Below, piece by piece: positions 17,990-29,454 of a stretch of 64,000 nt of DNA. A model generated the notes under the pieces. It did not search any database and was not told the DNA's origin. It worked only from the letters and a program-made list of their open reading frames with translations. A program made the position numbers and the translations under genes. Numbering within the stretch: the stretch's first letter is position 1; each line of letters starts with the position of its first letter. Location of the stretch: assembly GCA_014192065.1 (NCBI GenBank), contig BJHH01000004.1, positions 62,001-126,000 on the forward strand, in the 5' to 3' direction. The DNA comes from Gemmatimonadota bacterium. GTDB taxonomy: Bacteria; Gemmatimonadota; Gemmatimonadetes; Gemmatimonadales; Gemmatimonadaceae.

Positions 17990-18496
17990 ATGTCTGCCAT
18001 GCTGAGCCGTCAGCTCAATCCGCAGCGAAAGGTCCATACCAGGGAGTCCGCGCGGGTGTGGCGTGGCCGTCAGTCGGGCGTCGTGGCGTTCACCAACGGC
18101 GTCTTTGACCTCCTGCACCGAGGTCATATTGACGTACTGACGGCTGCGCGCGCCGAAGGGGATGCGCTGGTGGTGGGGGTGAACAGCGACGCATCGGTGC
18201 GGCGCCTCAAGGGAGCTGGACGTCCGGTCCGTACCGAAGCGGAGCGGGCCACTGTACTCGCCGCGCTCGAGTGCGTTGACGCCGTCATTGTGTTCGATGA
18301 GGACACACCGTTCGAGCTGGTGGCCGAGCTCACCCCCGACGTCATCGTGAAGGGCGGAGACTATGCGCCCACGACCGTCGTCGGCGGCGATCTGGTCACC
18401 GCACGCGGAGGCCGCGTCGTTATTGTCCCCATCACGGCCGGCCATTCTACGACATCCACCATCAGGGACATCCGAGAGAAATCAACCAGTGACTGA
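17990..18496 (+). CDS. rfaE2: D-glycero-beta-D-manno-heptose 1-phosphate adenylyltransferase (RfaE domain II)
   Basis: The protein has 168 aa. The nucleotidyltransferase signature is FTNGVFDLLHRGHIDVL (HxGH-type), then VGVNSDASVRRLKG, RPVRTEAERATVLAAL and VKGGDYAPTTVVGGDLV. It makes ADP-heptose from heptose 1-phosphate for LPS core synthesis. In enterobacteria this is the C-terminal domain of HldE; here it is a separate protein, as in many bacteria. Its end overlaps the GTG start of rph by eight bases. Confidence 0.93.
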   Translation: MSAMLSRQLNPQRKVHTRESARVWRGRQSGVVAFTNGVFDLLHRGHIDVLTAARAEGDALVVGVNSDASVRRLKGAGRPVRTEAERATVLAALECVDAVIVFDEDTPFELVAELTPDVIVKGGDYAPTTVVGGDLVTARGGRVVIVPITAGHSTTSTIRDIREKSTSD

Positions 18497-19232
18497 ACCA
18501 CGAACCGGTGGCCGTTCCACCAGCGCCACCCGCACCGTGAGCCTTGAACGCGGCGCAGCGAAGTACGCAGAGGGCTCGTGCCTCGCAGCTTTCGGTGAGA
18601 CGCGGGTGCTCTGCGTCGTCTCCGTCGAAGACGGCGTTCCCTCGTGGAAGAAGGGACGTGGCGAGGGTTGGCTCACCGCCGAGTATGCGATGCTGCCCCG
18701 GGCCACACACACGCGGTCCCAGCGCGAGCGTGACAAGCCACAGGGGCGGACCCAGGAAATCCAACGGCTGATCGGACGGAGCGTGCGTGCGATGCTCGAC
18801 GATTTCCGCTTCGGCGAGTACACGCTCAAAGTGGACTGCGACGTGATGCAGGCGGACGGCGGGACGCGCACCGCGGCCATTACCGGTGCCAGTGTCGCCG
18901 TCGTCGACGCGTTCGACTGGATGGTGCGAACCGGGCGGTTGAAGCAGTCGCCGGTCAAGCGGCGGGTCGCGGCCGTCAGCGTGGGCGTCGTCGATGGTCA
19001 GGCGCGGGTCGACCTCGACTACGCCGAGGATGTGCGCGCTGGCGTCGACATGAACGTGGTGATGAGCAGCGAGGGCCGGTTTGTGGAAGTGCAGGGGACG
19101 GGAGAGCACGGCACCTTTGGCCGTGATGAACTCGACACCTTGCTTTCTCTCGCCGAAGGCGCCATCCGCACGCTCGACGTTGCACAATCGGCGGCGCTCG
19201 CCGCGACGCTCAAGGCCACCGTCGGGGCGTGA
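18489..19232 (+). CDS. rph: ribonuclease PH
   Basis: The protein has about 247 aa. GTG 18489 is chosen because it gives the normal length and starts just before GGRSTSATRTVSLERGAAKYAEGSCLAAFG. It is a phosphorolytic 3'-5' exoribonuclease that trims tRNA 3' ends. Characteristic segments are TAEYAMLPRATHTRSQRE (a phosphate-binding region), QEIQRLIGRSVRAM, DCDVMQADGGTRTAAITGA and VDLDYAEDV. It overlaps rfaE2 upstream and rdgB downstream; rph-rdgB is a frequently conserved pair. Confidence 0.95.
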   Translation: MTEPRTGGRSTSATRTVSLERGAAKYAEGSCLAAFGETRVLCVVSVEDGVPSWKKGRGEGWLTAEYAMLPRATHTRSQRERDKPQGRTQEIQRLIGRSVRAMLDDFRFGEYTLKVDCDVMQADGGTRTAAITGASVAVVDAFDWMVRTGRLKQSPVKRRVAAVSVGVVDGQARVDLDYAEDVRAGVDMNVVMSSEGRFVEVQGTGEHGTFGRDELDTLLSLAEGAIRTLDVAQSAALAATLKATVGA

Positions 19233-19873
19233 GCGTGGGTGTTGGGGTGAGCGGTGCACTGCTCGTGGCCACGCGGAGCGCCGGCAAGCTCCGAGAGCTG
19301 ATTCCCATGATCGAGGCGGTTGGCCTTCGGGCGGTCGCTCTCGATGCGGCGGGAATCACGCAGGTCGCCGAGGAAGACGCGATCGAGTGCTACGAAACGT
19401 TCGAGGAGAACGCACTTGCTAAGGCCCGCTGGTTCAGCGCGAGGGCAGGAGGGGCCACCTTGGTGCTCTCCGATGACTCCGGACTATGCGTAGACGCCCT
19501 GGGTGGCGCGCCTGGGGTCAGGAGCAGGCGCTGGGCCGCCGTCCCGGGGCTCGAAGGGCGGGCGCTCGACGACGCGAACAACGCGAAGCTGGTCCGCGAG
19601 CTTGCGGGCGTGGCGAATCGCTCGGCGCGCTATGTGTGTGTGGCGGCGATCATCGGCCCCGGCATCGAGCTCAAGGCACGTGGTGAGTGCGTCGGCCACA
19701 TCATGGATGACCCGTGGGGCGCCAATGGCTTCGGCTATGATCCTTGGTTCTTCAGCGACGAACTCGGCGAAGGATTCGGCGAGGCATCGATCGCGGTCAA
19801 GGAACGTGTGAGTCACCGCGGCCGTGCCATGCGCGCCGTGCTCGCTGCGCTCGCCGAGATCGTCCAGCGCTGA
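19229..19873 (+). CDS. rdgB: RdgB/HAM1 family non-canonical purine NTP pyrophosphatase
   Basis: The protein has 214 aa from GTG 19229, overlapping the rph stop by four bases. It hydrolyses dITP/XTP to the monophosphate to keep deaminated purines out of nucleic acids. Family motifs: ATRSAGKLREL (T-x4-K-x2-E), TFEENALAKARWF, SDDSGLCVDALGGAPGVRSRRWA, WGANGFGYDPWFF and KERVSHRGRAMRA. GRGE-type ARGECVGHI is also present. It is the last gene of the run; a tRNA promoter follows 35 bp downstream. Confidence 0.94.
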   Translation: MSVGVGVSGALLVATRSAGKLRELIPMIEAVGLRAVALDAAGITQVAEEDAIECYETFEENALAKARWFSARAGGATLVLSDDSGLCVDALGGAPGVRSRRWAAVPGLEGRALDDANNAKLVRELAGVANRSARYVCVAAIIGPGIELKARGECVGHIMDDPWGANGFGYDPWFFSDELGEGFGEASIAVKERVSHRGRAMRAVLAALAEIVQR

Positions 19874-19908
19874 GCGCAGGATTCGCCGAGGGAATAGTTG
19901 CACCGCGG

Positions 19909-19937
19909 TTGACCTCTCTATGCGTGACGGCTAAGAT
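19909..19937 (+). promoter_or_regulatory. sigma70-type promoter for the tRNA cluster
   Basis: TTGACC (19909-19914) and TAAGAT (19932-19937) are separated by exactly 17 bases. The tRNA-Pro begins about 52 bases after the -10 box. Confidence 0.65.
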
Positions 19938-19989
19938 CCGTCTCTAGTTCGAAATAGTTTTTGTCGTAGTGCGTGTGCAAATGGAAGTG

Positions 19990-20063
19990 CGGGGCGTAGC
20001 GTAGCCCGGTATCGCGCCTGCTTTGGGAGCAGGAGGCCGCCGGTTCGAATCCGGCCGCCCCGA
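19990..20063 (+). tRNA. tRNA-Pro (anticodon TGG)
   Basis: The 74-nt cloverleaf has acceptor stem CGGGGCG/CGCCCCG with discriminator A and anticodon stem CCTGC/GCAGG around loop TTTGGGA. The T-loop is GGTTCGAATCC. The 3' CCA is not encoded. Confidence 0.95.
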
Positions 20064-20155
20064 TTGGTGTTCCACAGAGCGCGATTGAATCCGTTCAAAA
20101 ATTCAGGCAACCGTGGAGTTGGCAATGAGACGTGCTGGGCGAACGTTGTGATTCG

Positions 20156-20229
20156 GCGCCAGTAGCTCAGGTGGATAGAGCGGGAGCCTTCTAAGCTCCA
20201 GGTCGGGGGTTCGATTCCCTCCTGGCGCG
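20156..20229 (+). tRNA. tRNA-Arg (anticodon TCT)
   Basis: The 74-nt cloverleaf has acceptor stem GCGCCAG/CTGGCGC, anticodon stem GGAGC/GCTCC with loop CTTCTAA, and T-loop GGTTCGATTCC. The 3' CCA is not encoded. Confidence 0.95.
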
Positions 20230-20270
20230 CCTCGCAGGTGAACAACACGGCGTACGACACGATGTAGCAT

Positions 20271-20343
20271 GCGCCCTTAGCTCAATTGGCAGAGCAAGTG
20301 ACTCTTAATCACTAGGTTGTAGGTTCGATTCCTACAGGGCGCA
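20271..20343 (+). tRNA. tRNA-Lys (anticodon CTT)
   Basis: The 73-nt cloverleaf has acceptor stem GCGCCCT/AGGGCGC with discriminator A, anticodon stem AGTGA/TCACT with loop CTCTTAA, and T-loop GGTTCGATTCC. It lies 41 bp after tRNA-Arg. Confidence 0.95.
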
Positions 20344-20375
20344 CTCTGAATATTGTCGGTGATGTCGAACGACCT

Positions 20376-20418
20376 GCGGGGCGCTCGTTCCAATCGGAAC
20401 TCGCGCCCCGCTTTGCTT
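20376..20418 (+). terminator. terminator of the tRNA cluster
   Basis: A nine-pair stem (GCGGGGCGC at 20376-20384 with GCGCCCCGC at 20403-20411) encloses a second stem GTTCC/GGAAC and is followed by TTTGCTT. The remaining stretch up to the rRNA promoter (about 20420-20728) shows no convincing gene. Confidence 0.75.
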
Positions 20419-20728
20419 GCAAACGCGTGTGGCGCACGGACCCACCCGCAGTCAATTCTGTTGCGCAAAGCACTCTTCTCTGACAAGTACTATCTGCGCG
20501 AGGCGTCTCCTGTTCGTGGCGATCGGCGCGCCCGATTATACCCCGAATCAGTGCGAGTTGGTCGATCCGTTGGTGGTGGGTGCAGGGGTTGCATTTCTAT
20601 GCGCGTTTCGCTAAACTCCCGATCCCCCGAAGTGGCCGCCTTTTCAGTGTTTGCGGCCAGTGTCGGGTGGTGGCGCGGTGGCACCTAGTTCAGGGCAAGG
20701 TCGGCGCAAGAAAATGGTGATCGACCCC

Positions 20729-20758
20729 TTGACGAGGCCGTGACCAGAACGTTATGAT
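20729..20758 (+). promoter_or_regulatory. rRNA operon promoter
   Basis: TTGACG (20729-20734) and TATGAT (20753-20758) are separated by 18 bases, about 240 bases upstream of the mature 16S 5' end. It is the best sigma70-like match in the gene-free region before the operon. Confidence 0.65.
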
Positions 20759-20812
20759 TGTGGGCTGCCGCAGAAAGCGGCACGAACAGCTCGATTGAAC
20801 GCGCTTTTTGAT

Positions 20813-20831
20813 AATCGATTGATGAGATCGC
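20813..20831 (+). other. 5' arm of the pre-16S processing stem
   Basis: This 19-base segment of the rRNA leader is the exact reverse complement of 22613-22631 in the 16S-23S spacer. Such stems enclosing 16S rRNA are the usual RNase III cleavage substrate. Confidence 0.8.
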
Positions 20832-20999
20832 AAGGGTGTGCGAGGCGACCTTTTTGACCCGGATCCATTCAGGGGTCCGGCGAAAGGTTTACCTGAAAAC
20901 ATTTTTGTGATTCCGAACTACGCTGTTACGCTTAGCGGAGGAAACTCCCAGCGACAGCGTGACAGTGTTTGTTCTGGAAGAGCTGATCGAATCTTCAAA

Positions 21000-22521
<1,522 letters not shown>

Positions 22522-22845
22522 ACGGAGCTGCGAGTAGGTCACCCGTTACACGGTACGTTCGTGTTCGGCTGATACGAAAGCGCTTCTGATTGTCGCTCGT
22601 CTCGCGCACCCCGCGATCTCATCAATCGATTTCTTATTAGCTGTCTGGCTGAGGCGCCCCACAGGGCGTCTCAGCGCATGACCACGCTGTTTGACAATGG
22701 ATTGGGGTTAGAAAGTGGGAGACGAATCAACACTAGTGATTGACGTTTCGTCGGGATGGCATTGGCCTTAAAACCGATGTCACACCGTACGAAAAGAACC
22801 GAATCACAACGTTGTAGATCGCGCGTGCTCTGCTTGACGGTTTGT
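22522..22845 (+). other. 16S-23S internal spacer without tRNA genes
   Basis: The spacer is about 324 nt long. No tRNA-Ile or tRNA-Ala cloverleaf is present. It holds the 3' arm of the pre-16S stem (22613-22631), a GC-rich hairpin (arms 22648-22659 and 22664-22675) and the 5' arm of the pre-23S stem (22692-22709). Confidence 0.85.
22692..22709 (+). other. 5' arm of the pre-23S processing stem
   Basis: These 18 bases are the exact reverse complement of 25906-25923, just past the 23S gene. The stem would enclose the whole pre-23S. Confidence 0.8.
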
Positions 22846-25804
<2,959 letters not shown>

Positions 25805-25930
25805 CTCCCCCTGTTTTCAGGGGGACATATACACAATCGCAGAGCAATCGCACGATCTCCGCCCGACTACGCAAGTAGCGGCCGGCGATTCGGACTACCA
25901 CGTTCAACCCCAATCCATTGTCATCTAATC

Positions 25931-26046
25931 GCTGGCGACTAGAGCGTAGGGGCCACACTCGTTCCCATTCCGAACACGATCGTTAAGCCCTACAGCGCCG
26001 ATGGTACTCCGATCGAGAGATCGCGGGAGAGTAGGCCGTCGCCGGC
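25931..26046 (+). rRNA. rrf: 5S ribosomal RNA
   Basis: The gene is about 116 nt long. The terminal stem GCTGGCG/CGCCGGC closes the molecule, and internal CCCATTCCGAACACG and GATGGTACT are typical of 5S rRNA. Confidence 0.93.
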
Positions 26047-26052
26047 ACCCCT

Positions 26053-26095
26053 GAAGCCCCCTGAATCGTTCGCGATTCAGGGGGCTTCGTTATTT
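26053..26095 (+). terminator. rRNA operon terminator
   Basis: A perfect 16-pair stem (26053-26068 with 26073-26088) closes on a TTCG tetraloop and is followed by GTTATTT. It lies seven bases after the 5S rRNA. Confidence 0.92.
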
Positions 26096-26142
26096 GCGTG
26101 CATTGCCTGCCCATGCCGGGCGAGCCGTGGCAGGCGGCCGGT

Positions 26143-27690
26143 TTACTCCCGCACCCACGGCGGCAATAGGTGGCGTTGAACCTTGCCCAGCGCAGTGCGT
26201 GGCAGTGAATCGACCCGAATGAACGCGCGAGGAGTCTTGAACGACGCCAGTAATGACGCGCAGGCAGTGCGCAGTGCGTCGTCGCTTGCGGCGTCGATCG
26301 CGGTGTCGATCTCGGTGTCGTCCGTCACGATGTACGCGATCACCACCTCGCCGCGGCGCTCGTCCGGCGCACCGACGACCGCGACTTCACGAACGCCGCG
26401 CTGGCCGAGCAGCACTTCTTCGATTTCCCGCGGATAGATATTGAACCCGCCGGAGATGATCAGGTCGCTGGCTCGCCCGCGCAGCGTGTAGTAGCCGTCC
26501 GCTGACCGCTCGGCCATGTCGCCGGTCCTGAACCATCCGTCCCGAAAGGCTTGTGCTGTGGCCTCGGCGTTTCGCCAGTATTCGAGGAAGACATTCGGGC
26601 CGCGCACCTCGAGTTGCCCCACGCTGGCGTCCGGCACCGCAGCGCCAGCATCGTCGACGATCCGCGCCTGCACCTCCGCAAACGGCATGCCGACGCTGCC
26701 TGGCCGCCGTTCGCCGTCGTACGGATTGCCGATGTTCATCAGCGTCTCGCTCATGCCATAGCGTTCGAGAATCGTGTGGCCAAAGCGCGAGCGAAATTGC
26801 TCCAGCACGGCCGCTGGCAGCGGCGCCGATCCGGAGACGAACAGGCGCATCCCCGCGCCCATCCGGCGCTGGATCTCTGGGGCGAGTTCGAGCAGACGCA
26901 CATACACGGTCGGCACGCCGAAGCAGAGTGTCGGCTTGAATTCATCAAACCACTCGGCCGCACGCTGATGATCGAAGCGTTCTGCGAGGCGCATCAGGCA
27001 GCCCGATGCGAGCCAGGAGCAGACTCCGTTGCCAAGCCCGTGCACATGGAAAAGCGGCAGGACGGCTAAGTAACGGTCATTGGCGGTGATCTGCCACGCA
27101 TCGATCAGGTGACTGGCGTTCGCGGCGAGATTGCCCCGAGTGAGCACCGCACCCTTCGCTCGGCCCGTCGTGCCAGACGTATAGATGATGACGGCCGGTG
27201 TGGTGTCTTCCCAGCTGATGCGCTCGGGTGATCCACCAGTTGGCTGGTCATTCGCCATTGCCTCCAGCGCCTCGATCGTTGCGGCCGGTGCATCGGCGTC
27301 GAACAGGTCGCGGTGTGCCGCCGATGTCACGATCAGCGCCGGCTCGGCGTCGCGCACGATGTGTGCGAGTTCGCGGCCTCGGTACAGCACGTTCACCGGA
27401 ACGAAAATGACGCCGAGCCGGAGGCAAGCGAGCAACAGGTCGATGAACGCTGGCCCGTTCGCGAGGTGCACGACGCATCGGTCCCCGCGGCCGAGCCCGC
27501 GTGCGCGGAGCAACACGGCCATCTGGTCCGCGCGTGCGTCTACCTCGCCGAACGTCAGCGTCGCGCGTGCGCCATCAGCGCGCTCGTACTCCAGCGCCGG
27601 CTGCGTCGCACGTCCCGCTAGGCTGGCGTCGAACATCTCGGTGAGCGTGGCCACAAAGAGAATCTGTCGTGGAGGCACGGCGTTTGGCAC
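26143..27690 (-). CDS. AMP-forming acyl-CoA ligase, MatB-like (malonyl-CoA synthetase candidate)
   Basis: The protein has 515 aa. ANL-superfamily signatures are present in order: IIYTSGTTGRAKGAVLTRGN (P-loop, A3), ERYGMSETLMNIGNPYDGER (A5), GWFRTGDMAERSADGYYTLRGRASDLIISGG (A7-A8) and the C-terminal PRTALGKVQRH with the catalytic Lys. The NPYDGERRPGSVG segment resembles malonyl-CoA synthetases (MatB) more than long-chain fatty-acyl ligases. It would activate a carboxylic acid to its CoA ester in the cytoplasm. The start is uncertain: in-frame starts at 27654 and 27636 are possible. The upstream heptamer repeat lies in its promoter space. Confidence 0.8.
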   Translation of the reverse strand: MPNAVPPRQILFVATLTEMFDASLAGRATQPALEYERADGARATLTFGEVDARADQMAVLLRARGLGRGDRCVVHLANGPAFIDLLLACLRLGVIFVPVNVLYRGRELAHIVRDAEPALIVTSAAHRDLFDADAPAATIEALEAMANDQPTGGSPERISWEDTTPAVIIYTSGTTGRAKGAVLTRGNLAANASHLIDAWQITANDRYLAVLPLFHVHGLGNGVCSWLASGCLMRLAERFDHQRAAEWFDEFKPTLCFGVPTVYVRLLELAPEIQRRMGAGMRLFVSGSAPLPAAVLEQFRSRFGHTILERYGMSETLMNIGNPYDGERRPGSVGMPFAEVQARIVDDAGAAVPDASVGQLEVRGPNVFLEYWRNAEATAQAFRDGWFRTGDMAERSADGYYTLRGRASDLIISGGFNIYPREIEEVLLGQRGVREVAVVGAPDERRGEVVIAYIVTDDTEIDTAIDAASDDALRTACASLLASFKTPRAFIRVDSLPRTALGKVQRHLLPPWVRE

Positions 27691-27724
27691 TCTCGCGCTA
27701 ACTTTGGTGCACGCGTAGTCCCGC

Positions 27725-27766
27725 GTTACCCGTTACCCGTTACCCGTTACCCGTTACCCGTTACCC
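27725..27766. repeat. six-copy heptamer tandem repeat GTTACCC
   Basis: Six exact, contiguous copies of GTTACCC fill 27725-27766. The array lies in the 123-bp space between the divergent acyl-CoA ligase and RNA methyltransferase genes. Confidence 0.97.
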
Positions 27767-27813
27767 GTCGATTCTCGTTCGTTTGCCCCAGACCCGTCGC
27801 CCGTCCACAAGCC

Positions 27814-28590
27814 GTGTCGTCTATCCTTGATCGCGTCGTCGTGGTCCTGCACAAACCCCAGGACCCTATCAACATCGGCGCCACCGTACGCGCGATGAAG
27901 AACATGGGCGTGGGCACGCTCCGGCTCGTCCAGCCCTGCCCGTACGACCCGTGGCGAATCGAGGGGGTTGCACACGGCACGCGTGACGTCGTGTCGAAGA
28001 TCACCCATTTCAACTCGCTCGCCGAGGCCGTCGCAGATTGCGTCAAGGTCGCCGCCTTTGCTGGCAAGCGGAGGGCGGTGAAGTGGTCCGTCGTCACGCC
28101 GCGGGAGATGGCGCCAATCCTGCTCGATGCCTCGGCCGATGGTCCAGTCGCCATCGTCTTTGGCCAGGAGGACCACGGGCTTGCCGCGGAGTCGCTCGAC
28201 CAGGCGCACCTACTCGTGCATATCCCGACCACGGAGCATGCGTCGCTCAACCTGGCCCAGGCTGTGCTCGTCGCGCTCTATGAGTTGCACCTCACCGCCG
28301 GCGACGCCACCCGTGTACTTGCGCCGCCGAAGAAGGAAGAAGGTCCCGCGACACACGACGAATGGGAGCGATTCTATACGGAGGCTGCGCGGGCGCTCGC
28401 GGCACTGGACTTCTTCAGGACCCGCAACGAAACGCAGGTGATGCGCGCGGTGCGTTCGCTCGCCGTTCGGGCCGAGCCTGACTCGAGGGAACTGAAGATG
28501 ATGCGCTCAATGTGCTTTGAAGTGCTGCGTACTATCGGGCGCATCCAGAATGCAACCGCGGCGAGTCGCGCGGTCGATCGCGAGGAGTAA
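27814..28590 (+). CDS. TrmJ-like SPOUT family RNA 2'-O-methyltransferase
   Basis: The protein has 258 aa from a GTG start. The SpoU motifs are seen in order: motif 1 [19 protein letters not shown] (with the catalytic Arg), motif 2 [13 protein letters not shown] and motif 3 [22 protein letters not shown]. The N-terminal placement of the catalytic domain and the C-terminal helical extension match TrmJ (tRNA Cm32/Um32 methyltransferase). Other SpoU enzymes carry the domain after a substrate-binding region. The tRNA target is inferred from this architecture. Confidence 0.82.
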   Translation: MSSILDRVVVVLHKPQDPINIGATVRAMKNMGVGTLRLVQPCPYDPWRIEGVAHGTRDVVSKITHFNSLAEAVADCVKVAAFAGKRRAVKWSVVTPREMAPILLDASADGPVAIVFGQEDHGLAAESLDQAHLLVHIPTTEHASLNLAQAVLVALYELHLTAGDATRVLAPPKKEEGPATHDEWERFYTEAARALAALDFFRTRNETQVMRAVRSLAVRAEPDSRELKMMRSMCFEVLRTIGRIQNATAASRAVDREE

Positions 28591-28654
28591 TCTGCCGCAT
28601 CGCGTCTCTTGCCTACGCCGCCACCACATGACATTTTTGACTCTGCTTCAGCCT

Positions 28655-28670
28655 TGTGAACAATTTCACA
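28655..28670. promoter_or_regulatory. CRP/FNR-type palindrome upstream of the act operon
   Basis: TGTGA-N6-TCACA matches the full CRP consensus exactly and lies 43 bases ahead of the actA start. TTGACT (28637-28642) sits just upstream and could be a -35 box, in which case the palindrome would overlap the -10 region. The binding protein is not encoded in the window. Confidence 0.65.
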
Positions 28671-28712
28671 TGAGCCACCGGTGATTCGATTTCCTTTAAA
28701 ACACGGTCACGC

Positions 28713-29438
28713 GTGATGACTCGACCTCCTCGCTGGGTCGTCATTCCCGCTGTGGCCGCCATTGCCCTCGCGGCCTCAATCATTACTGCGTCCGCGCGCG
28801 CGCCTCAGGGTGCGGCGCCTGCCGCTGCCGGGGCCGCCGAAACGGCCACGCAGAAAGCCACTCGTGAGGCCAGCGGCAAAGCGCCGCGCGGTCCCTGGGC
28901 CTACTCCGGTGCGTCAGGCTACACGAACTACCTCGGTGGTGGAGTCGGCCGCTCACCCGAACAGCCAATCGCGTTTCCACACCCGGTGCACGTCAACACG
29001 CTCAAGCTCAACTGCGTGTACTGCCACTTCGCGGCGTTTAAGTCGCCCGACCCGGGCATGCCAGCCGTCGGAACCTGCGTCGGCTGCCATCAGCTCGTCG
29101 CTGGCGACCGGCCCGAGGTGAAGAAGATCGCACAGTTCGCCGCCAAGAAGGCGCCGATCCCGTGGGTGCGCGTCCACAAGGTGCCGGAGTACGTCCACTT
29201 CCCGCACATGCGCCACGTCAACGCTGGTGTGACGTGCCAGAGTTGCCATGGCCAGGTCAACAACATGCCGCAGGTGTTTCAGTACGCATCGCTCAACATG
29301 GGCTGGTGCATCAGCTGTCACGTCAAAGGCTATTCGCCAGCGGATGGCATGCGCGCCGCGGGCTTCACGCCTGACTCGGCGGCCCTCGCCGCGCCGCGCC
29401 GCAAGGCGCGGTACGACTGCTCCAGCTGTCACTATTAA
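28713..29438 (+). CDS. actA: alternative complex III subunit ActA, pentaheme cytochrome c
   Basis: The protein has 241 aa. It has an N-terminal membrane anchor or signal and five CXXCH haem sites in order: CVYCH, CVGCH, CQSCH, CISCH and CSSCH (the last at the extreme C-terminus). Five haems is the known number for ActA. ActA passes electrons from the quinol-oxidising core of alternative complex III to downstream acceptors on the periplasmic side. GTG 28713 and ATG 28716 are equally possible starts. It opens a six-gene operon actABCDEF behind a CRP-type palindrome. Confidence 0.93.
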   Translation: MMTRPPRWVVIPAVAAIALAASIITASARAPQGAAPAAAGAAETATQKATREASGKAPRGPWAYSGASGYTNYLGGGVGRSPEQPIAFPHPVHVNTLKLNCVYCHFAAFKSPDPGMPAVGTCVGCHQLVAGDRPEVKKIAQFAAKKAPIPWVRVHKVPEYVHFPHMRHVNAGVTCQSCHGQVNNMPQVFQYASLNMGWCISCHVKGYSPADGMRAAGFTPDSAALAAPRRKARYDCSSCHY

Positions 29439-29454
29439 GGAGATGAGCACAGAG

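Noticed and set aside
20353-20688. 111-codon plus-strand frame between tRNA-Lys and the rRNA promoter
   Set aside because: It starts at the tRNA cluster terminator hairpin and runs through it, has no ribosome site and no recognisable motif.
22522-22845. Possible tRNA-Ile/Ala in the rRNA spacer
   Set aside because: No cloverleaf with T-loop GGTTCGA could be found; only hairpins and processing-stem arms are present.
27725-27766. CRISPR array
   Set aside because: The repeats are 7 bp and contiguous without spacers, so this is a simple tandem repeat.
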